Shown piece after piece: positions 1 to 5,859 of a stretch of DNA of 8,273 nt (its first letter is position 1; each line of letters opens with the position of its first letter). The position numbers and the translations under genes are program-made. The notes beneath the pieces are model-generated. The model saw nothing but the letters and a program-made list of their open reading frames with translations, was not told where the DNA came from and did not search any database. This DNA comes from Clostridiales bacterium UBA1779 (GTDB taxonomy: Bacteria > Bacillota > Clostridia > Oscillospirales > CAG-272), in assembly GCA_002314565.1 (NCBI GenBank), contig DCGL01000003.1, positions 1 through 8,273 of the forward strand, written 5' to 3'.

Positions 1-74
1 TGACACAGTCAGTCACACACGTTCAGACTGAGCCTCAGACCGAACCCGAAATCACGATAATACAATTTCAATAA
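1..74 (+). CDS. 3' end of an upstream gene, product unknown (partial)
   Basis: Frame 3 is open from the left edge to a TAA at 72-74 and encodes about 23 residues, ending TEPQTEPEITIIQFQ. The short Thr/Glu/Pro/Gln repeat followed by a hydrophobic beta-like end looks like the C-terminus of a real protein, and frames 1 and 2 carry stops near the left edge. The stop lies 13 bases before the aminopeptidase start and abuts its ribosome-binding site, which is the spacing expected inside an operon. The remnant is too short to assign to a family. It could instead be untranslated leader that happens to be open. Confidence 0.5.
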   Translation, partial: TQSVTHVQTEPQTEPEITIIQFQ

Positions 75-80
75 AAGGAG
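74..80 (+). promoter_or_regulatory. Ribosome-binding site of the M18 aminopeptidase
   Basis: AAAGGAG lies seven bases before the ATG at 88, a near-ideal Shine-Dalgarno match and spacing that fixes this start. It begins on the last base of the probable upstream stop codon (TAA 72-74), so reinitiation or coupling from the upstream gene is possible. Confidence 0.75.
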
Positions 81-87
81 ACCGAAC

Positions 88-1458
88 ATGGAAGAACAGG
101 AACTCGTATACAAGAAGGAAAGCGTCTGGAAAAAGAAGGACGAAGAATTTGCACAGAAGGTATACGACTATTCAAAAGGATACGCGGCATATCTCGATGC
201 TGCCAAGACCGAAAGAGAGGCTGTTGCCGCCTCAGTAAAGCTTGCCGAAGGCTACGGCTTCGTTCCCTTCAATTTCGGAGACAAACTCGAAAAGGGCGGA
301 CGCTATTATTACAACAACCGCGGAAAGAACCTTTATCTCTTCACAATCGGCTCAGAACCCGTAAGCGAAGGTATCCGAATTTCCGCCGCACATATAGACT
401 CCCCCAGACTTGACTTAAAGCAGATTCCCATATTTGAAGACAGCGATATGTGCTTCTTCAAGACGCATTATTACGGTGGAATCAGAAAATATCAGTGGGT
501 TGCCACTCCTCTTGCCCTTCACGGTGTTATCGCCATGAAGGACGGCGATGTGAAGCAGATTGTTATCGGCGAAGACGATACGGATCCCGTGTTCTATATC
601 AACGACCTGCTGCCTCATCTCGGACAGAAGGACAACGAAAAGCCCCTCGGCACGGCAATTCCCGGTGAAAAGCTCAACCTGCTCATCGGTTCCCGCCCTC
701 TCGGTGACGGAACAGACGCCGTAAAGCTCAATATTCTGACTATTCTCAATGATAAATACGGAATCACGGAAGAAGATTTCATTTCAGCCGAGCTCTGCGC
801 CGTTCCCATCGGCAAATCACGCGATGCCGGTCTTGACCGCTCAATGATCTGCGCATACGGACATGACGACAGAGTCTGTGCTTATCCCGCTCTGACCGCC
901 CTGTTCGAAAGCCTTGAATCCCCTCACACTCTTATGTGCATTCTTGCAGATAAAGAGGAAATCGGAAGCGAAGGCAACACCGGTATGCAGTGCGAAATCA
1001 TGCTTGACCTGATAAATGAAATTGCCGCATCGCAGGGAGTGAGCTCCGCCCTCGTAAGAGCCGCTTCGAAGTGCCTCTCCGCAGACGTATCCGCCGCCTT
1101 CGACCCGAATTTCGCCGAAGCCTTTGAAAAGAAAAACAGCGCACTTATGTCCTGCGGCGTCTGCTTCAACAAATACACGGGGGCACGCGGCAAGAGCGGC
1201 ACCAACGACGCAAACGCCGAATATCTCGGCTGGCTGCGCGGAGTAATGGAAAAAGACGCCATCGTCTGGCAGACCGGAGAACTCGGCCGCATCGATTACG
1301 GCGGAGGCGGAACTGTCGCCAAATACATCGCAAACCACAATATTGACACCGTCGATATGGGAGTTCCCGTCATTTCGATGCACGCTCCCTACGAAATCAT
1401 TTCAAAGGCCGACGTTTATGAAGCTCACCGCGGATTCTCCGCATTCAACAGATACTGA
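88..1458 (+). CDS. M18 family aminopeptidase (zinc metallopeptidase)
   Basis: This is a cytoplasmic metallo-aminopeptidase that removes N-terminal residues from peptides; family M18 generally works as large homo-oligomers with two metal ions. At 456 residues it matches the clostridial type often labelled apeA. The family landmarks are in order: AHIDSPRLDLK with metal ligand His102 and Asp104; GHDDRVCAYPAL with the probable bridging Asp260; ADKEEIGSEGNTG with the Glu290/Glu291 pair (general base and metal ligand); SADVSAAFDPNF with Asp333; the RGKSGTNDANAEYLG segment (367-381); and MHAPYEI with the last ligand His432. There is no signal peptide. The start is supported by AAAGGAG seven bases upstream. 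The stop codon overlaps the prfA start by one base, so the two are probably co-translated. The family is clear; residue roles are assigned by motif alignment from memory, and the substrate preference is not readable. Confidence 0.95.
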   Translation: MEEQELVYKKESVWKKKDEEFAQKVYDYSKGYAAYLDAAKTEREAVAASVKLAEGYGFVPFNFGDKLEKGGRYYYNNRGKNLYLFTIGSEPVSEGIRISAAHIDSPRLDLKQIPIFEDSDMCFFKTHYYGGIRKYQWVATPLALHGVIAMKDGDVKQIVIGEDDTDPVFYINDLLPHLGQKDNEKPLGTAIPGEKLNLLIGSRPLGDGTDAVKLNILTILNDKYGITEEDFISAELCAVPIGKSRDAGLDRSMICAYGHDDRVCAYPALTALFESLESPHTLMCILADKEEIGSEGNTGMQCEIMLDLINEIAASQGVSSALVRAASKCLSADVSAAFDPNFAEAFEKKNSALMSCGVCFNKYTGARGKSGTNDANAEYLGWLRGVMEKDAIVWQTGELGRIDYGGGGTVAKYIANHNIDTVDMGVPVISMHAPYEIISKADVYEAHRGFSAFNRY

Positions 1459-2537
1459 TGCTTGACAAACTCCGCGAAACCGAACAGAAATACAGGGATA
1501 TTGAAGCCAAGCTGTCAAATCCCGCCGTCATAGCAGATATAGCAGCCTATACCGCTCTGCAGCGCGAATACAGCTCACTTACCCCGGTCATATCCGGATA
1601 CCGGAGTTATCTTGATGCTGAAAAGCGTGCCGCCGAAGCCGCAGAACTTCGCAATTCTCAGGATAAGGAGCTCGCAGCCCTTGCCTCTGAAGAGTATGAC
1701 GAAGCCGTTGCCGAAAAGGAGTCCGCCTTCGCACGCCTGCAGCTTCTTCTGCTTCCCCGCGACCCGAACGACGGGCGAAACGTCATAGTTGAGATACGCG
1801 CCGGTACGGGCGGCGAGGAGGCCTGCCTTTTCGCAGCCGACCTTTTCCGTATGTACTCGATGTACTGCGCAAACTCAGGCTTTAAGATTTCAATTATCAG
1901 CGAAAACGAAACCGACCTCGGCGGCTACCGTAAGCTCGTCTTCATGATTGAAGGCGATGGGGCATATTCCCGCTTCAAATTCGAATCCGGTACTCACGAA
2001 GTAAAACGCGTGCCTGTTACCGAAGCCAACGGCCGCATCCAGACCTCTACCGCAACGGTTGCCGTTATGCCGGAAGCCGAAGACGTTGATATTGAAATCA
2101 ATCCCGCAGATATTATCTTTGAAACCTGCAAGTCAAGCGGTGCAGGAGGCCAGCACATAAACAAAACCGACTCGGCCGTAAGACTGACGCACATACCGAC
2201 AGGAACCGTCGTGGAGTGCCAGCAGGAAAGATCGCAGTTTCAGAACCGCGACAAGGCAATGCAGACGCTTCGCACGATTCTCTATGACCGCAAGCTTAAT
2301 GAACAGAAAAACAGCATAGACGCTTCGCGCCGTTCGATGGTCGGAAGCGGAGACAGAAGCGAAAGAATACGTATTTACCGATACAAGGACAATCTCATAA
2401 GAGATATGCGTCTTTCCGACAAAGCCGGTTCACAGACGCTTGACAGCTGTATGAACGGCAATATTTCAGGTCTTATTGATGCGCTGATTGCCGCAGATAC
2501 CGCTGAAAAACTCAAGAACGGAAATCAGAACGACTGA
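1458..2537 (+). CDS. prfA: Peptide chain release factor 1 (RF1)
   Basis: RF1 reads UAA and UAG stop codons on the ribosome and triggers hydrolysis of peptidyl-tRNA. The 359-residue length is normal for RF1. The N-terminal helical domain spans about 1-100, followed by the RAGTGGEEA segment (114-122). Domain 2 carries PVT at 186-188, the RF1 P-x-T stop-codon recognition tripeptide (RF2 has SPF), in the context RVPVTEANGRIQTSTATVAV. The catalytic GGQ is at 230-232 in SSGAGGQHINKTDSAVRL. The start has no Shine-Dalgarno; it shares one base with the preceding stop (TGATG), so translation is probably coupled to the aminopeptidase. The gene ends with tandem in-frame stops TGA TAA. One oddity: near residues 306-320 the usual YNFPQ-R-T-DHR loop is replaced by IYRYKDNLIRDMRL. 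The methyltransferase gene prmC is not adjacent. Confidence 0.95.
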   Translation: MLDKLRETEQKYRDIEAKLSNPAVIADIAAYTALQREYSSLTPVISGYRSYLDAEKRAAEAAELRNSQDKELAALASEEYDEAVAEKESAFARLQLLLLPRDPNDGRNVIVEIRAGTGGEEACLFAADLFRMYSMYCANSGFKISIISENETDLGGYRKLVFMIEGDGAYSRFKFESGTHEVKRVPVTEANGRIQTSTATVAVMPEAEDVDIEINPADIIFETCKSSGAGGQHINKTDSAVRLTHIPTGTVVECQQERSQFQNRDKAMQTLRTILYDRKLNEQKNSIDASRRSMVGSGDRSERIRIYRYKDNLIRDMRLSDKAGSQTLDSCMNGNISGLIDALIAADTAEKLKNGNQND

Positions 2538-2603
2538 TAAACCGGAAAAACACCGTTAAACTCCTTCCACAAAACAGTCAAATAATTATAAGGATACACG
2601 CCA

Positions 2604-4841
2604 ATGCCTAAGAAGAAAAAAGACGAATCCCGTGAAATGCCCGCAGTCTCTGCTCCTATCAAAGACCAGCCCATTACGGAAACGATAGAAACGAACTATA
2701 TGCCCTACGCGATGAGCGTTATCGTGTCGAGAGCCATTCCGGAAATCGACGGTTTCAAGCCGTCCCACCGCAAGCTGCTCTACACTATGTACCGTATGGG
2801 GCTGCTTTCCGGTCAGAGGACCAAGAGTGCGAACGTAGTCGGTCAGACTATGAAGCTCAATCCTCACGGCGATCAGGCAATTTACGAAACGCTCGTACGT
2901 CTGACACGGGGAAATGCAACGCTTCTGCACCCTTTTATCGACTCAAAGGGTTCTTTCGGCAAGCAGTACAGCTCAAGTATGATGTACGCTGCCTCGCGTT
3001 ACACCGAGGTCAAGCTTGACAAATTCGCCCAGGAGCTGTTTTCAGGCATCGACAAGGACGCCGTAGAACTGATTGACAACTACGACGGCACGATGAAGGA
3101 GCCCGTTCTTCTTCCGACAACCTTCCCGAATATTCTCGTTACGCCGAATATGGGAATTGCCGTAGGTATTGCCTCCCGCACCTGCTCATTCAATCTGTCC
3201 GAGGTCTGCGACGCAACCGTCGCCATACTCAGAAATCCGAAGACCGACACTGATAAGATAATGGAATTTATGCCGGCTCCGGATTTTCCGGGCGGAGGCC
3301 TTATACTCTGGGACAAAGAATCAATGAAGAATATTTACGAATCCGGAACAGGCTCCGTCAAGGTCCGTGCGAAATATTCGTATGATTCAAAACAGAACTG
3401 CATAGATATACTCGAAATACCGAACTCCACGACCATCGAAGCCATTATGACACAGCTTACAAAGATGGTCAAGGAAAACCGTCTCAAGGACGTAACTGAT
3501 TTCCGCGATGAAATCGACAAGGACGGCTTCAAGCTGACGCTTGATTTGCGCCGCGGAACAGATCCCGACGCACTGATGCTCAAGCTCTATAAGGAAACTC
3601 CTCTTGAAGACAGCTTTCCATGCAATTACACCATTCTCATTGATTCGGCTCCGCGTCAGATGGGCATTCCCGACATTCTCAGGGAATGGATTAAATTCCG
3701 TTCTGAATGTCTGCGCCGCGAGCTTACCTTTGAACTCGGCAAAAAGAAGGACAAGCTTCACCTGCTTATGGGCCTTGCCGAAATTCTGCTTGATATCGAC
3801 AAGGCAATTGCGATTATCCGCAACACTCAGAAAGAAGCTGACGTCATCCCCAACCTATGCACGGGCTTTAAGATTGACGCACTGCAGGCTGAGTACATCT
3901 GCGAAATCAAGCTGCGTTATCTCAACCGCGAATATCTTCTCAACCGTCTCGACGAAATGGAGCAGCTGCAGAAGGACATCGCCGACATTGAGGAAACTCT
4001 TCGTGACGAACTCAAGCTTCGCCGCCTGATGTCCTCACAGCTTACGGAAATAAAAAAGAAATACGGTCAGCCCCGCCGCTCCGAAATCATTTCTGCCGCA
4101 GAAGCCGGTCAGTACGTCAAATCCGAAGACGTTGAAAACTATCCTGCCCATTATTTTCTCAGTGCAGGAGGCTATTTCAAGAAAATCACCGACAAGTCCC
4201 TGCGCGGAAACGACGAACAGACCTTCAAGGAAAACGATTATCTGCTTCAGAGCTTTGACGCCGAGAACGTAAGCGACCTTGCCTTCTTTACGAACCAGGG
4301 CAAGATTTACCGCTGCCGCGGACTCGACTTTGACACGAGCAAGGCATCTGAGCTCGGTGAATACGTTCCTGCAAAATTCGGCTTTGACGACGGTGAAAAG
4401 CCCGTATTCTGCTACGTCGGCTCGGAATGGACTGACAAAAACAATATGGTTTTCGTATTTGAAAACGGAAAAGGAGTCAAGATCCCGCTTTCAGCATACG
4501 AAATCAAGGGAAATCGCCGCAAGCTGACCGGAGCCTATTCGACAGCCTCCCCGCTCGTCGGAATTTTCCTCGAAGGAAAACAGCCCTTCGATATTCTGAT
4601 GCTGACGGACAACGACCGCGCAGCAGTAATTTCGACCTCCTTAATTCCGGTAAAAACAACGAGAACTGCCCAGGGAGTCACGTTGGTTTCTCTCAAGAAA
4701 TGCAAGCTGAAGAACGTAATAAAAGACTTCGGCGAGCAGTTTGAATCGACCAAGGGCTATAAAAAGATAAAAATCCCCGCTGCAACGACACTTCTCGCCG
4801 AAAAGGACCTGAACAAAATGCAGCTCAAAATTGATTTCTGA
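2604..4841 (+). CDS. parC: Type IIA DNA topoisomerase A subunit (topoisomerase IV ParC-like)
   Basis: This is the DNA-breaking subunit of an ATP-dependent type II topoisomerase. It pairs with a ParE/GyrB-type ATPase subunit to pass one duplex through another. Recognisable parts are the N-terminal arm (about 22-45, ending YMPYAMSVIVSRAIP), DGFKPSHRKLLYTM (49-62), the quinolone-contact region KLNPHGDQAIYETLVRL (84-100), and the catalytic Tyr133 in AASRYTEVKL next to Arg132. The tower and coiled-coil gate follow to about 500, with a C-terminal beta-pinwheel-like part from about 525. I see no QRRGGKG-type gyrase box, which argues for topoisomerase IV-like decatenation or relaxation rather than gyrase. 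The 745-residue length fits ParC. AAGGA at 2590-2594, nine bases upstream, supports the start; the 66-base gap after prfA shows no convincing promoter or hairpin. No parE lies in the window. A clostridial annotator might call it gyrase subunit A. Confidence 0.9.
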   Translation: MPKKKKDESREMPAVSAPIKDQPITETIETNYMPYAMSVIVSRAIPEIDGFKPSHRKLLYTMYRMGLLSGQRTKSANVVGQTMKLNPHGDQAIYETLVRLTRGNATLLHPFIDSKGSFGKQYSSSMMYAASRYTEVKLDKFAQELFSGIDKDAVELIDNYDGTMKEPVLLPTTFPNILVTPNMGIAVGIASRTCSFNLSEVCDATVAILRNPKTDTDKIMEFMPAPDFPGGGLILWDKESMKNIYESGTGSVKVRAKYSYDSKQNCIDILEIPNSTTIEAIMTQLTKMVKENRLKDVTDFRDEIDKDGFKLTLDLRRGTDPDALMLKLYKETPLEDSFPCNYTILIDSAPRQMGIPDILREWIKFRSECLRRELTFELGKKKDKLHLLMGLAEILLDIDKAIAIIRNTQKEADVIPNLCTGFKIDALQAEYICEIKLRYLNREYLLNRLDEMEQLQKDIADIEETLRDELKLRRLMSSQLTEIKKKYGQPRRSEIISAAEAGQYVKSEDVENYPAHYFLSAGGYFKKITDKSLRGNDEQTFKENDYLLQSFDAENVSDLAFFTNQGKIYRCRGLDFDTSKASELGEYVPAKFGFDDGEKPVFCYVGSEWTDKNNMVFVFENGKGVKIPLSAYEIKGNRRKLTGAYSTASPLVGIFLEGKQPFDILMLTDNDRAAVISTSLIPVKTTRTAQGVTLVSLKKCKLKNVIKDFGEQFESTKGYKKIKIPAATTLLAEKDLNKMQLKIDF

Positions 4842-4857
4842 GTGAAAGATTCTTAAT

Positions 4858-5859
4858 ATGAGACAGACTTTTACAAAATCCGAAAAGAAGCAGAGACTTG
4901 TGCGCCGCGTGTCTTTTATGACGGCTCTTTTCCTGTCGGCTCTTCTCTCTTTCGTCGTCTACGGTGCAGTGCTGTATGACAGCTCAAAGGACCCCGTAGT
5001 CGCTTATTCCGCAATGGAAAGCTACGTCAGCGGCCAGCTCGCATCAATCAGCGCAAAGATTGAAGATATGGACCAGCGTCTTGCCGTAGTCGAGCTCACC
5101 GGCGGCGGTGGCGGCGGAAGCTCCGGCGGTGCCTCAATGTCGTCAGAGGGTGCAAAGCAGCTTCTTGCCAGGATTACCGACCTTGAAACGGGCCTTGCCG
5201 AAGCAAAATCCGAAAACGCAGCCCTTCGGGCTCAGCTTGAAACTGCCAAAACGGAACTGTCTGAGCTGATTTCCGAGCTGCAGACGAATTACGACAGCCT
5301 TGAGACCGAAATCACATCAATCAAGGACAGCATTTCGTCAATCAAGACGGATCTTTCAAAGGTTAAGACCAACGTAACGACACTTCAGAACAACTTCAAG
5401 CAGATATCGGATATTTCGACAAAGCTTGAAACGGTTACATATAAGGTAAACGCCATGACTTCCGCAGGCGGTGACATCACCGTCCTGAAGAAAGACGTTG
5501 CCGCTCTTCAGAAGTCTTATGCAGACCTGCTTGAGGAAATGGGACAGCTTTACAAGGCTGTCTACGTTCCATACAACGCAACTGTCTTTGCAAAGGATGC
5601 GGATGACAGCCTGGTTCTGGTACTCAGAACCGGTTCGGCAGCTGCCGTATCCCCATACAACGAAGCCGGCACCGCTCAGGGACTCAACGACCTCTCTGAC
5701 GGAAACGAGCTTTATAACGGTGATACTCTCACACTCTTCCACAACATCTTAATTCCGCGCGGCGGAAGTGACGGAAGAGGCGTTAAAGTTACAAGCCTTG
5801 AAGGCGCATATTTAATGATAGGAGGAGATTACGTCATTGTCGAAAACCAAGCACAGTAA
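4858..5859 (+). CDS. Membrane-anchored coiled-coil protein with C-terminal beta-rich module, function unknown
   Basis: I do not recognise a named family. The 333 residues begin with a basic stretch (KSEKKQRLVRRV) and one hydrophobic segment at about 19-40, suggesting a cytoplasmic N-terminus with the rest outside. A short helical region (about 50-80) leads to a flexible Gly/Ser linker (TGGGGGGSSGGASMSSEG, 81-98). A long heptad-like coiled coil follows (about 99-232), rich in Leu, Glu, Lys, Ser and Thr. The end (about 235-330) looks beta-rich, with LVLVLRTGSAAAVSP, IPRGGSDGRGVKV and AYLMIGGDYVIVE. From memory, a similar tail (an LRTGSA-like strand, then a PR-DGRG-like and a final MVRGGY-like motif) recurs in uncharacterised clostridial coiled-coil proteins. 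The start is 16 bases after parC with only a weak GAAAGA site (4844-4849). The gene overlaps the downstream SpoIID-like gene by 23 bases, so the two probably act together at the envelope. Confidence 0.88.
   Translation: MRQTFTKSEKKQRLVRRVSFMTALFLSALLSFVVYGAVLYDSSKDPVVAYSAMESYVSGQLASISAKIEDMDQRLAVVELTGGGGGGSSGGASMSSEGAKQLLARITDLETGLAEAKSENAALRAQLETAKTELSELISELQTNYDSLETEITSIKDSISSIKTDLSKVKTNVTTLQNNFKQISDISTKLETVTYKVNAMTSAGGDITVLKKDVAALQKSYADLLEEMGQLYKAVYVPYNATVFAKDADDSLVLVLRTGSAAAVSPYNEAGTAQGLNDLSDGNELYNGDTLTLFHNILIPRGGSDGRGVKVTSLEGAYLMIGGDYVIVENQAQ
5821..5827 (+). promoter_or_regulatory. Strong ribosome-binding site selecting a TTG start
   Basis: GGAGGAG sits inside the 3' end of the coiled-coil gene, nine bases before the TTG at 5837. 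No ATG occurs in that frame until residue 27, which would cut into the membrane helix. The site therefore decides the TTG start. Because it lies within translated sequence, ribosomes finishing the upstream gene pass over it, which fits translational coupling. Confidence 0.8.

Noticed and set aside
56..66. GATAAT and TACAAT resembling -10 boxes before the aminopeptidase
   Set aside because: No acceptable -35 element lies 16-18 bases upstream, and the stretch is probably the coding end of the previous gene.
841..1383. A 180-codon open frame on the - strand inside the aminopeptidase gene, with a second overlapping one at 924-1292
   Set aside because: Both are antisense to a well-conserved gene, have no clear ribosome-binding site and give Cys/Ala-rich translations of no recognisable family. 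They are by-products of the codon bias of the + strand gene.
2373..2459. Frameshift or sequencing error in prfA as the cause of the odd loop
   Set aside because: The frame stays open with recognisable RF1 sequence on both sides (GDRSERIR before, NGNISGLIDALIAAD after), the total length is normal, and two compensating indels would be needed.
2587..2592. TATAAG resembling a -10 box before the topoisomerase gene
   Set aside because: It overlaps the ribosome-binding site and would place the transcript start at about the start codon; no -35 box sits at the right distance.
3604..4029. A 141-codon + strand open frame in another frame inside the topoisomerase gene
   Set aside because: It lies entirely within the conserved ParC-like sequence, the translation is Ser/Arg/Thr-rich low-information sequence, and there is no supporting start signal.
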